Notes: generated from the letters alone by a model not told the origin. Positions 7,321 through 17,049 are shown, counted from the stretch's first letter. The stretch: 64,000 bases of DNA from Selenomonas sp. (GCA_018052705.1 JAGPMW010000005.1:1-64000), one strand, 5' to 3'. Translations and numbers: made by a program.

Positions 7321-8484
7321 ATGCAAGAATCTACGCAGATTACCGCGACCACACCACGCAAGCCAAGGCTGGCTGCCATAGAATACATTCGTGGTATCTC
7401 TATGATGGGTGTCATCGGCATTCATGTCGGTTCACAATATCTCAGTAATACAGCGGCCAATATTCATCTGGTTGCACTTTTCGAGACTGCGACGCGCTTC
7501 AGCGTGCCGATCTTTTTTTTCATTTCAGCTTTTGGTTTATTTTACAACCTTGACCTAAAAGCTCCCTTCAGTTATCAGGACTTCCTGAAGCGCCGTTTCA
7601 AGACCGTACTGGTCCCGTACCTCGTCTGGTCGATCTTCTATCTGGCTCACGATGGCATCCTGTATGGTGTAGGTTTTCCAGATCCGCTGCATCTGCTGAC
7701 CATCCTCTTCTTCGGCAATGCAAAATACCAGTTATATTTCCTCGTGATACTGCTCTGGTTCTATCTGTTGATGCCTCTGTGGATCTGGATGGTCCGCCGG
7801 TCCGGCGCCATGAGCCTTACTTTACTGCTTTTTGCCCAGCTGGCCTTCGATTACTGGTCGAGCTTCAGCGTAAGCTTCAATATATTTGTCTACGGACTGC
7901 CTGATGCTTCGCTGCTGAAACCATTTCTTATGTATCGCCTGAACTACTGGGTGTTTCACTACGCCTTTATCTTCGTGCTTGGTGGGTGGCTGGCAGTCCA
8001 TATCGATGCCTTCATGCGATTCATGCGCGAACACCGGCTGGCCATTACCCTATTCTTTTGGGCCAGTTTTGCCGCACTGATGGCTTACTACTATCAGTTG
8101 ATCTTCGTTACCGGATACACTCCGCTGGAAGCGATTAATACCGCACATCAGCTCTGCCCGGCCGGCATCTTCTACACGATTGCCGCTTCGCTGTTCTTCT
8201 TTATGATCTTCACTTATCAGCGATACCCGTCGTGTCTCAATCCGGTCCTGCACCAGCTTGGCAAGCATTCCTATTTCGCTTATCTTGCACATCCGGTAGC
8301 TATCGCCTATCTGGCCTTGCTCCTCGAGCATTCCGGTCGTATCATGACTGCTCCTATGGCTATTGCCTTCTACTTTTCTACGCTGGCATTAGCCGTGATT
8401 GCTGCTGTCCTGTGCAGAAAGATTGGTACTATTTGGCCATGTTTCAATGAATGGACCATTGGCGTTTACCCGAAAAAGAAATAA
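7321..8484 (+). CDS. Membrane acyltransferase, family 3 (OafA/NodX-like)
   Basis: A 387-residue polytopic membrane protein starting RLAAIEYIRGISMMGVIGIHVG. This is the usual opening of acyltransferase-3 proteins, with the essential His in the first helix (GIHVG). About ten hydrophobic helices follow. Family members transfer acetyl or other acyl groups to extracytoplasmic sugars (O-antigen, peptidoglycan, exopolysaccharide). The substrate is not predictable here. AAGGAG lies 13 bases before the ATG. It follows the SIMPL gene and ends at a bidirectional terminator shared with the convergent phosphoesterase gene. Confidence 0.85.
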   Translation: MQESTQITATTPRKPRLAAIEYIRGISMMGVIGIHVGSQYLSNTAANIHLVALFETATRFSVPIFFFISAFGLFYNLDLKAPFSYQDFLKRRFKTVLVPYLVWSIFYLAHDGILYGVGFPDPLHLLTILFFGNAKYQLYFLVILLWFYLLMPLWIWMVRRSGAMSLTLLLFAQLAFDYWSSFSVSFNIFVYGLPDASLLKPFLMYRLNYWVFHYAFIFVLGGWLAVHIDAFMRFMREHRLAITLFFWASFAALMAYYYQLIFVTGYTPLEAINTAHQLCPAGIFYTIAASLFFFMIFTYQRYPSCLNPVLHQLGKHSYFAYLAHPVAIAYLALLLEHSGRIMTAPMAIAFYFSTLALAVIAAVLCRKIGTIWPCFNEWTIGVYPKKK

Positions 8485-8513
8485 TCCCCAAAGACTATCA
8501 TGGTTCAGTTTAT

Positions 8514-8574
8514 AAAATGCTCCCTTTATAGTAACACTGAAATAAAACACCGTTACTATAAAGGGAGCATTTTT
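8514..8574. terminator. Bidirectional terminator between convergent genes
   Basis: A 21-bp perfect stem (AAATGCTCCCTTTATAGTAAC and its reverse complement) with a 16-nt loop and T-rich or A-rich ends on both sides. The right edge touches the stop codon of the phosphoesterase gene at 8573-8575. Confidence 0.85.
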
Positions 8575-9529
8575 ATGCCATAAATGTCCGATCAAGTGAC
8601 GGCATCCACTGCCCTCGTTTATGATTAAAAGTTCGGACCTCAATTCGATCTTCATAAAGATACAAAGAATTAGTCGTGATTTCCTTACGGTCCATACAAT
8701 CATTATGGATATCCCACGTATTCGCATTGTACTGATTAATGTCCACTGCTGCATAGCTAGCATTCGTATAGGGAGTATGTGTGTGTCCGGACACCCATAG
8801 CCGGATCTGCGGATTTGCATCCAGCAGAGGATGCAGGCGGTCCTCAGGCATAGCAATGAAACGCTCTGTATTTATGATTTTGCTATAGTCAAGCAAAGTC
8901 TTATATAGCGGCCCATGAAAAAAAATTAACGTAGGCATGTTCTGATGCGCTGACAGATCATTCGCCAGCCAGTTCAGCTGCTCCTCGCCAATTGCTGTTG
9001 GAAGCGGTCCTTCTTCTGCAGAGAGGAAAATCAGGTGATATCGTCCGACATCTTTGGTATACCAGCGCTTTGGCAACTGCCAGAACGTCCGAAAATACTC
9101 CAGCTTACGTTTCCAGCTCGCAGAATCCCCCATCTCCGGCTTACCATTCGCCTTCGGTGAATCCTTGTACAGAAACTCATGATTCCCATTAATCACCCAT
9201 AGTTTCCGGGTAAGCTTTCCAAAAAACTGCCTTATATAGGCATACTCTTTCGGTACGGCCCGTTGCTCCACGATATCGCCAACAACAGCTACCGCATCCA
9301 CATCATCCCAGCTATTGATATCCTGGATCACCCCATTCTTAGCTTCCAGTATCACCTGCTGATCCACAGCCTTTGGATGTTCCAGCACCCTCACTGGAAG
9401 ATGCGGATCTCCCAATACCACCAGTCGATAATATTCCCGATCGCCAGCCCGCACCAGCTCCTGCCATCCCCCAAGGCAGAATGCCCCCAGACTAATCACT
9501 AAACTGCGGATAAAATTACGACGATTCAT
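8573..9529 (-). CDS. Exported metallophosphoesterase with twin-arginine-like signal
   Basis: 318 residues. The N-terminus NRRNFIRSLVISLGAFCLGG fits a Tat signal (RRxF then a hydrophobic stretch). The calcineurin-like metal site is complete: GDPH, GDIVE, GNHE, FHGP and GHTH. The substrate is unknown; such proteins include phosphodiesterases and pyrophosphatases of lipids or nucleotides. Two adjacent ATGs exist. The second (9529) is 6-7 bases from AGAGGAG and is preferred over 9532. A large hairpin separates it from pepD upstream. Confidence 0.82.
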   Translation of the reverse strand: MNRRNFIRSLVISLGAFCLGGWQELVRAGDREYYRLVVLGDPHLPVRVLEHPKAVDQQVILEAKNGVIQDINSWDDVDAVAVVGDIVEQRAVPKEYAYIRQFFGKLTRKLWVINGNHEFLYKDSPKANGKPEMGDSASWKRKLEYFRTFWQLPKRWYTKDVGRYHLIFLSAEEGPLPTAIGEEQLNWLANDLSAHQNMPTLIFFHGPLYKTLLDYSKIINTERFIAMPEDRLHPLLDANPQIRLWVSGHTHTPYTNASYAAVDINQYNANTWDIHNDCMDRKEITTNSLYLYEDRIEVRTFNHKRGQWMPSLDRTFMA

Positions 9530-9544
9530 CATAATCTCCTCTTT

Positions 9545-9594
9545 ATAAAACAGGCGCACCATTACAGGATAAAAAACCTGTCAAGGTACGCCTT
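9545..9594 (-). terminator. Long hairpin between pepD and phosphoesterase gene
   Basis: AGGCG-ACC-TTGACAGG folds back on CCTGTAA-GGT-CGCCT with single mismatches, followed by TTTTA. It ends only about 5 bases before the ribosome site of the downstream gene, so it may act as terminator of pepD and also limit readthrough. Confidence 0.6.
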
Positions 9595-9600
9595 TTAAAC

Positions 9601-11049
9601 TTATTGCTTCGCAATCTTATGCAGTGTCTCAACAATAAGATCAACCTGTGGTTTCACCGTTTCCAGCAACAGCTTCTCATTTGGACTGTGAATATCTATT
9701 GTTGTCACACCAATGGAAACCATGTCAAGGTTTGGATTCTTCAGGAAGTGCCAGCCGCATTCCAGCCCTGCATGAATGGTCTCTACCTTCATCGCCGTAC
9801 CATTCTGCTCTTTGAATGTCTCTGCCATAATCTTAGCCAGCTTGCAGTCTTTATTTTCCTTCCACCCTGGAGACTGAGTGCCAATATGAGCTGTAAAGCC
9901 CGTCAGATCAGCCCATTCCTGTGCCATGAAACGGAACTCATCCAGTTTCTGGTCTACAGCCGAGCGAGGGAAATACTGTATAGCCACTTCCCCATCACTC
10001 ATGGTAACGACGCCCAGATTAGCAGACGTTTCGACCAATCCCGGAATAACGGTAGACATCGCATAAACGCCCGTATGGAGGATTGTCAAGAGACGAACAA
10101 GACGTGTTGCATCTTCGGGATTGATAACCCGGTCCGGCTTCTCAACACTTGTAAGCACGAAAACCATATCAGGATCTACATTACCGTACATTTTTTGGAA
10201 ACGAAGCTGCTGATCATTCAGAACGGTTTCAATATCCACTTTCGACAGATCCGTGACGATTACCGCCTTGGCATCATTAGGGATTGCATTACGAGCCTTG
10301 CCGCCAGTAAAAGCTGCTAATTCAACATTGCCTTTTGCCTGCAATGCAGCAATTGCCATAGCCATCGTACGCAGCGCATTACCTCGGCCATCGCCGATAC
10401 GCTCCCCAGAGTGACCACCCAGCAGTCCTTTTACCTCGATAGTCCATGCCGATGAACCAACAGCAGCAGTATACGTCAGCTTGCGCGTAAAGTCGAGATT
10501 GACACTGCCTGCACTCCCAACTGTCAGTTCATCCACATTCTCCGAATCGCAGTTGATCAGATAGCTGGCATCCGTCAGATGAGCAGCACCCAGATGAATA
10601 GCTCCGGTCATTCCTTGTTCCTCATCTACCGTCACAAGCATGCGCAGTGGTCCATGATCCTTGGCATGCTTCATAATATAGATGGCCTCAGCCACGCCGA
10701 TGCCATCATCCGCTCCCAGGCTTGTCCCTTCTGCCTCAAGGTATTTCTCGCCACGTACAAGTTTAATAGCATCTTTCAACGGATCGAATGTATAGCCTTC
10801 TTCTGCAACGCAAACCATATCCATATGCCCCTGCAGGATTGTAAGCGGTGCTTTCTCAAAACCCTTGCTGGCCGGTTTATCCGCAATGATATTATTCTTC
10901 TCATCCTGAATTACCGCAAAATCAGCATCCGTCAGATATTTCTTCAAAAAGTCACTGACTGCCTGCTCATGACCAGACTGGCGGGGAATCGCCGCCAGAT
11001 GATTGAACTCATCTAACACACCTTCTAAGATCTCATTGTTCTGTTCCAT
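9601..11049 (-). CDS. pepD: Aminoacyl-histidine dipeptidase (Xaa-His, M20 family)
   Basis: 482-residue cytoplasmic zinc dipeptidase. Metal and catalytic motifs are in order: QGHMDMV, GADDGIGVA, DEEQGMTGA and INCDSEN. The dimerisation-domain motif GGHSGERIGDGRGNAL and a C-terminal EVETIHAGLECGWH-like His motif follow. In the family it cleaves Xaa-His and a range of other dipeptides. The start at 11049 follows GAGAGG with 7-nt spacing. It stands alone between the sepF paralogue terminator and the phosphoesterase gene. Confidence 0.9.
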   Translation of the reverse strand: MEQNNEILEGVLDEFNHLAAIPRQSGHEQAVSDFLKKYLTDADFAVIQDEKNNIIADKPASKGFEKAPLTILQGHMDMVCVAEEGYTFDPLKDAIKLVRGEKYLEAEGTSLGADDGIGVAEAIYIMKHAKDHGPLRMLVTVDEEQGMTGAIHLGAAHLTDASYLINCDSENVDELTVGSAGSVNLDFTRKLTYTAAVGSSAWTIEVKGLLGGHSGERIGDGRGNALRTMAMAIAALQAKGNVELAAFTGGKARNAIPNDAKAVIVTDLSKVDIETVLNDQQLRFQKMYGNVDPDMVFVLTSVEKPDRVINPEDATRLVRLLTILHTGVYAMSTVIPGLVETSANLGVVTMSDGEVAIQYFPRSAVDQKLDEFRFMAQEWADLTGFTAHIGTQSPGWKENKDCKLAKIMAETFKEQNGTAMKVETIHAGLECGWHFLKNPNLDMVSIGVTTIDIHSPNEKLLLETVKPQVDLIVETLHKIAKQ

Positions 11050-11102
11050 CGGAATACCTCTCAATTCATAACTAAAATATTGTAAACCATAAACACATAA
11101 AA

Positions 11103-11140
11103 GAGACCAGACAATCCCCGCCGGAGACTGCCTGGTCTCA
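11103..11140 (-). terminator. Terminator after second sepF
   Basis: GAGACCAGGCA pairs with TGTCTGGTCTC (one G-U) around a GC-rich loop, followed by TTTTA on the minus strand. Confidence 0.8.
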
Positions 11141-11167
11141 TTAATAATACACGAATACGGGCAGCGA

Positions 11168-11716
11168 TTAATCTGTCAATGCCAGAGTCATAGCCTCAGC
11201 AACATCGACCCCATTCGGCACATAAAGAACAATCTGACCAGATACCCGCTTAGCACAGCCATCCAGCACATAGCACACGCCATTGACAAAGTCACAGATT
11301 CGGCGCTGCTCATCAGCTTCAATTTTCTCATAGTTGACCACACAGGCTTTGCCGTCTTTCAAATCATCAGCAATAGCTGTTACCTGATCAAAATTACGCG
11401 GTGCATAAATCTGCACCTTAAGCTCTGATGTCTTCGTCGTATGAACTGTGAGCTGTGGACGCGATTTCTCTGTCTGCACATGGAAATCCGCCGTATAGCT
11501 TGGGCGCTCTATCTGAATCGAACCGCCATTGGAAACCTTATACTCTTCGGTATAGCTGGATGACGAACTCGCACGATCGTTTGCCACAGCATGAACAGCC
11601 GGCTGTTTGTCTGTGCGCCGCACATCTGCCTCAAGTTCATCCACGTCATCCAAGGGTGGCATAATAACATCCACCAATCCCATCACTTTATCTTTAATTA
11701 CCGACAAACCACCCAT
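11168..11716 (-). CDS. Second SepF-like cell-division protein
   Basis: 182 residues. The C-terminal 85 residues match the SepF (YlmF) core and align with the window's other SepF (25356-25850): VQIYAPRNFDQVTAIADDL, VVNYEKIEADEQRRICDF, then a VCYVLDGCAKRV segment. The N-terminus starts MGGLSVIKDKVMGLVDV, resembling the SepF membrane-targeting helix, and is joined by a variable Ser-rich linker (residues about 40-75). SepF polymers anchor FtsZ to the membrane at the septum. The start at 11716 follows GGAAGG. It lies outside the ylm cluster, downstream of typA, and carries two extra Cys in the core. It may be specialised. Confidence 0.8.
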   Translation of the reverse strand: MGGLSVIKDKVMGLVDVIMPPLDDVDELEADVRRTDKQPAVHAVANDRASSSSSYTEEYKVSNGGSIQIERPSYTADFHVQTEKSRPQLTVHTTKTSELKVQIYAPRNFDQVTAIADDLKDGKACVVNYEKIEADEQRRICDFVNGVCYVLDGCAKRVSGQIVLYVPNGVDVAEAMTLALTD

Positions 11717-11827
11717 ATCATCTCGCCCTTCCAATAGTATATGCATTATTCCGTTCGATTCTTAAAAATAGTCTCTAAAATCCCCATTTACCTCTTATTA
11801 TGATATCATAGTTCGCCATAAAAAGCA

Positions 11828-11864
11828 AAAGTCCTACCAAAAAAAATATTTTTTGGTAGGACTT
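11828..11864 (-). terminator. Terminator of typA
   Basis: AAGTCCTACCAAAAAA and its reverse complement form a 16-bp stem followed by TTTGCTTTTTAT on the minus strand. Confidence 0.8.
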
Positions 11865-11900
11865 CTTTATTGATTTCACGTAAACAAAATTGATATAAAT

Positions 11901-13718
11901 TTATTTGCGGTTGCTCTTGGCATTACGTCCACGAACAGTACGGTCAAGGATGGATTTACGCAGGCGAACATGTTCCGGCGTAACTTCAACCAGCTCATCA
12001 TTATTGATATACTCAATTGCCTGTTCCAGCGACAGAAGCCGCGGCGGCGTGATACGAACTGCTTCATCGGAAGAAGACGTACGCATGTTGGATACGTTTT
12101 TCTTCTTGCATGGATTAATATCAATATCACTCTCACGAGAGTTCTCACCAATGATCATGCCTTCATAGACAGCCTCATTCGGAGAAATGAACATCGTCCC
12201 GCGATCCTGCAGCGTAAAGATACCATAAGCTGTCGTCTCGCCCTGCTCGAAAGCAACTAACGATCCACGCGTACGTCCCGGGATATCTCCTTTGTACGGT
12301 GCATACCCATGGAATACATGGTTCATAATACCATTACCCTTGGTATTCGTCAGCAGCTCCGAACGGAAACCGATCAGTCCACGGGCCGGAATCGTGAATT
12401 CAAGGCGCATATAGCCAGCGGTCTCCGTCATATTGACGAGCTCAGCCTTACGCGTTCCGAGCGACTCCATGACAGCTCCCATGAATTCCTGTGGTACCTC
12501 TACCGTCAAGTTCTCGATTGGTTCGCAGAGCTGGCCGTTGATGGTCTTATAGACAACTTCCGGTTTGCCGACTTGCAGCTCGTATCCCTCACGACGCATC
12601 TGCTCGATCAGGATCGACAGATGAAGCTCACCACGGCCAGAAACCTTGAATACATCTGCCGAGTCAGTCTCTTCAACCTTCATGGCAACATTCGTTTCGA
12701 TTTCTTTGTACAAGCGGTCACGAAGGTGACGCGACGTGACAAAATGCCCCTCGCGGCCAGCATACGGGCTGGTGTTGACGCCGAACGTCATCGACAGTGT
12801 CGGCTCATCAATATTAATAGCCGGCAATGCTTCTGGATTCTCAGCATCTGCAACTGTATAGCCAATGCTGACATCGCCCAGGCCTGTCAAGGCAACAATT
12901 TCGCCCATACCGGCCTCTGGTGTCTCAACGCGCTGCAGGCCCTGGTAGATAAATACCTTGCCGATACGAGCTTTCGTCGTCTGATCCCCGTTGATGATAG
13001 CAACACTCTGATTTGTCTTTGCCTTACCGCGGATAATACGACCGATAGCGACACGGCCAACGAACGGATCAGCTTCGAGCGTTGTAACCATCATCTGCAG
13101 AGGGCCCTCAGCATCACCGTGTGGTGCCGGGATCTCTTTGACAATCGTAGCCATCAGCGGCTCAAGATTATCACTGTCATCATCCATGCTGTACTTGGCA
13201 ATACCATCACGAGCCGTAGCGTAGATTACGGGGAAATCCAGCTGGTCATCATCAGCATCCAGCTCCATGAAAAGTTCCAGAACTTCATCATAGACATCAT
13301 CTACACGCTGGTTTGGCTTATCGATCTTGTTGATTACAACGATCGGTTTAAGTCCCTGCGCCAGCGCCTTCCTGAGCACGTACTTCGTCTGTGGCATCGG
13401 GCCCTCAAAAGCATCAACCAACAGCAGAACGCCATTCACCATGTTCAGAACACGCTCAACCTCGCCACCGAAATCCGCATGGCCCGGAGTATCAACAATG
13501 TTGATCTTGATGTCGTTGTACATCAGGGCCGTGTTCTTCGACAGGATAGTGATACCGCGCTCACGCTCGATGTCGCCAGAGTCCATAACACGCTCCGCAA
13601 CCTGCTCATTGGAACGGAATACATGGCTCTGCTTCAGCATCGCATCTACCAGCGTCGTCTTGCCATGGTCGACGTGGGCGATGATGGCGATATTTCTCAG
13701 TTTTTCATTCGTGCTCAT
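11901..13718 (-). CDS. typA: Ribosome-associated GTPase TypA/BipA
   Basis: 605 residues, the normal length of this translational GTPase. G motifs: [10 protein letters not shown] (P-loop), RGITI (switch), [24 protein letters not shown]-like domains and the TypA-specific C-terminus ([14 protein letters not shown]...[25 protein letters not shown]) follow. It binds the ribosome in the EF-G site and is linked to 50S assembly at low temperature or stress. It has its own promoter in the gap after metK and an additional hairpin in its leader. Confidence 0.97.
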   Translation of the reverse strand: MSTNEKLRNIAIIAHVDHGKTTLVDAMLKQSHVFRSNEQVAERVMDSGDIERERGITILSKNTALMYNDIKINIVDTPGHADFGGEVERVLNMVNGVLLLVDAFEGPMPQTKYVLRKALAQGLKPIVVINKIDKPNQRVDDVYDEVLELFMELDADDDQLDFPVIYATARDGIAKYSMDDDSDNLEPLMATIVKEIPAPHGDAEGPLQMMVTTLEADPFVGRVAIGRIIRGKAKTNQSVAIINGDQTTKARIGKVFIYQGLQRVETPEAGMGEIVALTGLGDVSIGYTVADAENPEALPAINIDEPTLSMTFGVNTSPYAGREGHFVTSRHLRDRLYKEIETNVAMKVEETDSADVFKVSGRGELHLSILIEQMRREGYELQVGKPEVVYKTINGQLCEPIENLTVEVPQEFMGAVMESLGTRKAELVNMTETAGYMRLEFTIPARGLIGFRSELLTNTKGNGIMNHVFHGYAPYKGDIPGRTRGSLVAFEQGETTAYGIFTLQDRGTMFISPNEAVYEGMIIGENSRESDIDINPCKKKNVSNMRTSSSDEAVRITPPRLLSLEQAIEYINNDELVEVTPEHVRLRKSILDRTVRGRNAKSNRK

Positions 13719-13742
13719 TCTTTTAAATTCTGCCTCCTATTT

Positions 13743-13774
13743 ATAAAGAAAGGATACATAAACCTGTATCCTTC
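13743..13774 (-). terminator. Hairpin with T-run in the typA leader / after metK
   Basis: GGAAGGATACA pairs with TGTATCCTTTC around GGTTTA and is followed by TTTAT, about 10 bases before the typA ribosome site. Its position downstream of a good promoter means it could attenuate typA as well as stop metK transcription. Confidence 0.6.
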
Positions 13775-13785
13775 CAAATCAACGT

Positions 13786-13814
13786 AACATATACAATCTT
13801 AATATATGTGTCAA
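13786..13814 (-). promoter_or_regulatory. Promoter for typA
   Basis: Perfect TTGACA (13814-13809), 17-nt spacer, TATGTT (13791-13786) on the minus strand, located after the metK stop codon. Confidence 0.6.
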
Positions 13815-13850
13815 GCGTTGTCAATATCTTTTTGTCTGAACCCCGATTCC

Positions 13851-15041
13851 TCAGAGGCCTGCTTCCTGCTTCAGAATGGCGGCCTTATCGGTGTGTTCCC
13901 ACGGCAGATCGACATCCGTACGGCCGAAGTGCCCATAAGCAGCCGTCTGTTTATAAATTGGACGACGCAAATCCAGCATCTTGATGATTCCGGCTGGGCG
14001 CAGATCGAAATGTTTGCTTACCAGTGCTTCAATCGTTTCTTCATCTACTTTATTCGTCCCGAAGGTATCTACCATAACGGATACTGGATACGCTACACCA
14101 ATCGCATAAGCAAGCTGGATTTCGCACCGTTCAGCCAGGCCAGCAGCCACAATATTCTTGGCTACATAACGAGCGGCATAAGCTGCACTGCGATCTACTT
14201 TCGTGGGGTCCTTGCCGGAGAAAGCGCCGCCGCCATGACGAGCCCAGCCGCCATAAGTATCTACGATGATCTTGCGGCCAGTAAGACCGGAATCACCCTG
14301 CGGACCGCCAATGACGAACTTGCCCGTCGGGTTGATAAAGATCTTCGTATCCTTAAGCATGAGATCTGCCGGAACAACAGCCTTGATGACATGCTCAATG
14401 AGATCCTTGCGAATCTGCTCCAGCGTCACATCGGCATCATGCTGGGTCGAGATAACGATCGTATCGACTGCTACCGGTTTGCCATCCTCATAGACGATAG
14501 TAACCTGCGTCTTGCCATCCGGACGGAGATACGGCAGTGTACCATTCTTGCGAACTTCCGTCAGGCGACGTGCCAGGCGATGTGCCAGTGCAATCGGTAA
14601 CGGCATGAATTCCGGCGTCTCATTTGTGGCGTACCCAAACATCATCCCCTGATCGCCTGCACCGACGGCTTCCGCCTCATCCATCTTACCTTCACGGGAC
14701 TCCAGTGCCTGATTTACCCCCTGGGCAATATCTGGAGACTGCTCGTCCAACGAGACCAGAATGCCGCAAGTTGCAGCATCAAAGCCATACTTTGCACGCG
14801 TATAGCCGATTTCGCGAACCGTATTGCGAATAATCTTCGGGATATCCACATAGCAGCTCGTAGAAATCTCGCCGACAACATGTACCTGACCGGTCGTGAC
14901 CAGGGTCTCGCAAGCCACACGGCCTTGCGGGTCCTGGGCGATGATTGCATCCAGGATGCTGTCTGAAATCTGATCTGCCATCTTATCCGGATGACCTTCT
15001 GTCACCGATTCCGATGTAAACAGCATACGTTTTTTACTCAT
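13851..15041 (-). CDS. metK: S-adenosylmethionine synthetase
   Basis: 396 residues, full length. It makes SAM from methionine and ATP in the cytoplasm. Motifs: [20 protein letters not shown] (ATP/methionine site), [12 protein letters not shown], and GGGAFSGKD with the phosphate-binding Lys. ATG at 15041 with AAGGAGGTAGGATC directly before it; longer in-frame extensions run into the riboswitch leader. The SAM-I riboswitch upstream implies repression by its product. Confidence 0.98.
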   Translation of the reverse strand: MSKKRMLFTSESVTEGHPDKMADQISDSILDAIIAQDPQGRVACETLVTTGQVHVVGEISTSCYVDIPKIIRNTVREIGYTRAKYGFDAATCGILVSLDEQSPDIAQGVNQALESREGKMDEAEAVGAGDQGMMFGYATNETPEFMPLPIALAHRLARRLTEVRKNGTLPYLRPDGKTQVTIVYEDGKPVAVDTIVISTQHDADVTLEQIRKDLIEHVIKAVVPADLMLKDTKIFINPTGKFVIGGPQGDSGLTGRKIIVDTYGGWARHGGGAFSGKDPTKVDRSAAYAARYVAKNIVAAGLAERCEIQLAYAIGVAYPVSVMVDTFGTNKVDEETIEALVSKHFDLRPAGIIKMLDLRRPIYKQTAAYGHFGRTDVDLPWEHTDKAAILKQEAGL

Positions 15042-15112
15042 GATCCTACCTCCTTGATAGAAAACAATAGTTACGCTGAATCCTCTCAAATTCCGTTCAA
15101 GTTGAAGTAAAA

Positions 15113-15255
15113 AAAGCTCTCATTAATTAATGAGAGCTTCTAAATTCTTACTCTCATCTTCTAGGCTTTACCTAAAGGAATTGGCACCGTTCATATAATA
15201 TGATGGTTGCCGCGGTTTCACAGGGCCATTCCCTCCACCGCTCTAGATGAGTTCA
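15113..15255 (-). promoter_or_regulatory. SAM-I (S-box) riboswitch with terminator, controls metK
   Basis: On the minus strand the order is standard. P1 5' arm is CTCATCT (about 15253-15246), then GGTGGAGGGAATGGCCCTGT, GAAACC-CGGCAACC, GGTGCCAATTCC, and the P1 3' arm AGATGAGAG (15160-15150). The expression platform is a strong terminator, AAGCTCTCATT pairing with AATGAGAGCTT plus a T7 run (15113-15143). SAM binding stabilises P1 and lets the terminator form. Confidence 0.95.
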
Positions 15256-15277
15256 TATTCAGCTTTGTTACGATATT

Positions 15278-15306
15278 ATTGTAATCGAGATCTGACTAAC
15301 TGTCAA
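15278..15306 (-). promoter_or_regulatory. Promoter of the SAM riboswitch-metK transcript
   Basis: Perfect TTGACA (15306-15301), 17-nt spacer, TACAAT (15283-15278). The start would be near 15271, about 18 bases before the riboswitch P1. Confidence 0.85.
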
Positions 15307-15358
15307 GCAAAAAATGAACTTCATTCACTTTTTTCCAGAACCAATATTCCTGCATCTC

Positions 15359-15826
15359 TCAATTCTGCATCGTTCGCGTATGCTTGACTACCTGCGGACG
15401 AATTACTTCATTTTTTTGGAACAGTTTGCTTTTTTTCATAGCTTTGAGTTTGCTGTCGCTTTCGATAATAAAATTCGATACCTGCTGCACAGCTTCATCG
15501 CTTAGTGAAGTAAACATACCCTCATGCGCATGTCCTTTGACGATGGCAAAGTTTCCGAATACAAGATCCGGACCTTCGGGATTAAGGTAGCGGAGATCAG
15601 CATTCCCCTGAATGTAGAGAGAGACAACGATCTTATCCTTGCCCTTCATGAATACTTCGTCGTCATAGAATATCGTATAATCCGTGCCCTGATAGGTAAA
15701 CGGAAACGTAGACATGCCACCAATCTCGCTGCTGATCGCGGCCGCTGCTGCCTGAAGATCTCCAAGGTCAGCTTCGTGCAGACGGACATTCCAGTCGTCG
15801 GCCTCTCTACAGGTCAGATATCTCAT
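15359..15826 (-). CDS. Conserved hypothetical protein downstream of coaBC
   Basis: 155-residue soluble protein, family not recognised. It has a conserved-looking MRYLTCREADDWNVRLHE start, a DUF-like beta core (TYQGTDYTIFYDDEVFMKGKD, IVVSLYIQGNADLRYLNPEG) and a basic C-terminal helix. The ATG at 15826 overlaps the coaBC stop (ATGA) and has GGAGGAAG before it, so translation is coupled. It is the last gene of the dapF-yicC-remA-gmk-rpoZ-coaBC operon. Position next to metK and coenzyme A synthesis gives no firm functional hint. Confidence 0.75.
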   Translation of the reverse strand: MRYLTCREADDWNVRLHEADLGDLQAAAAAISSEIGGMSTFPFTYQGTDYTIFYDDEVFMKGKDKIVVSLYIQGNADLRYLNPEGPDLVFGNFAIVKGHAHEGMFTSLSDEAVQQVSNFIIESDSKLKAMKKSKLFQKNEVIRPQVVKHTRTMQN

Positions 15827-17046
15827 GCTTCCTCCACTTCTTTGTCCGTAGGCAGACAAGCTGCCATATGATCAAGAATAATCCCGGCCAGTTCTTTCTT
15901 GCTCATGAGCGGATATTCCGTCATCGTGCCGTCTTTAGCAAAGAGCTTAATCCGGTTGGTATCAACACCAAATCCAGCATCTGCCTGCGATACATCATTG
16001 GCGACAATAAAATCAAGATTTTTCTTTACCAGTTTCCTTTTTGCATATTCCTCAACACGGCATGTCTCGGCAGCAAAGCCGACCAGCAGCTGCCCGGTCT
16101 TGCGCTGGCCAAGGTCAAAAAGGATATCCGGGTTGCGCTCTAAATGGAGCACCAGCTCATCATCACTCTTCTTGATCTTCTCTGCTGCGACAGTCTTTGG
16201 ACGATAGTCAGCAACAGCGGCTGACATGATGACGGCATCTGTATCAGCAAAACGAGCCAATACCTCAGATTGCATCTGACGAGCTGTATCGATATGTACG
16301 GTCTCCACTCCTGAAGGCTCAGGCAGATTTGACGGACCGGATATAAGAACGACATCTGCCCCCCGCCTCGAAGCCTCAGCGGCAATCGCATAGCCCATAC
16401 GTCCAGTCGAATGGTTGCCGATATAGCGAACAGGATCCAAAGGCTCGATGGTGCCACCAGCAGTCACAAGAAGCCGGCGTCCAGCCAGAGAATCCTCCGG
16501 CTGGAAAAAGGCCTCAATTGCACGCACGATATCAGAAGGCTCAGGCAGGCGTCCTTTGCCATTAATACCACAAGCCAGATGCCCGGCAGCAGGCTCAATG
16601 ATATGAACCCCCCGCCGCTTCAGCTCAGCAATATTGCGCTGGGTAATAGGATTCTCATACATATTGGTGTTCATCGCGGGAGCTACAAAGATTGGTGCTT
16701 TAGTTGCGAGCAGCGTCGTCGTCAACATGTCATCAGCAATCCCTGTGGCTGCCTTGGCCAGGATATTAGCTGTCGCTGGAACGAGCAGCATGAGATCTGC
16801 CAACTGTGCTAAAGCAATATGTTCCACGTTAAAGTTAGGGACTTTGCTCCACATGTCCACAGTGACAGGCTGACCACTGATTTCACGAAAGGTCAACTCA
16901 GTAACAAACTCAGCGGCTTCTTTGGTCATGATGACATGAACCTGTGCACCAGCCTTACGCAGACGGCTGACTACTTCGACGGCTTTATACGCGGCAATCC
17001 CCCCTGTGACCCCCAGGACGATCTTTTTGCCGCTTAGTCGCTCCAT
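15823..17046 (-). CDS. coaBC: Bifunctional CoaBC (phosphopantothenoylcysteine synthetase/decarboxylase)
   Basis: 407 residues. The N-terminal CoaC flavin decarboxylase domain (about 1-185) has the catalytic His (H76 in NVEHIALA), the PAMNTNMY motif and the HLACGINGKGRLPE Cys loop. The C-terminal CoaB synthetase domain has VTAGGTIEPLDPVRYIGNHS, SAAVADYRP and AKDGTMTEYP. Together they convert 4'-phosphopantothenate plus Cys to 4'-phosphopantetheine. It sits 3 bases after rpoZ in a conserved Firmicutes operon order and is translationally coupled to the next gene. Confidence 0.96.
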   Translation of the reverse strand: MERLSGKKIVLGVTGGIAAYKAVEVVSRLRKAGAQVHVIMTKEAAEFVTELTFREISGQPVTVDMWSKVPNFNVEHIALAQLADLMLLVPATANILAKAATGIADDMLTTTLLATKAPIFVAPAMNTNMYENPITQRNIAELKRRGVHIIEPAAGHLACGINGKGRLPEPSDIVRAIEAFFQPEDSLAGRRLLVTAGGTIEPLDPVRYIGNHSTGRMGYAIAAEASRRGADVVLISGPSNLPEPSGVETVHIDTARQMQSEVLARFADTDAVIMSAAVADYRPKTVAAEKIKKSDDELVLHLERNPDILFDLGQRKTGQLLVGFAAETCRVEEYAKRKLVKKNLDFIVANDVSQADAGFGVDTNRIKLFAKDGTMTEYPLMSKKELAGIILDHMAACLPTDKEVEEA

Positions 17047-17049
17047 GGC

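Noticed and set aside
12309-13787. Long open frame (492 codons) on the plus strand opposite typA
   Set aside because: It is antisense to a highly conserved GTPase gene, has no ribosome site and no family-like sequence; long antisense frames are common opposite GC-biased coding DNA.
13806-14600. Plus-strand frame opposite metK
   Set aside because: Same reason: metK is unambiguous and the antisense product has no recognisable motif.
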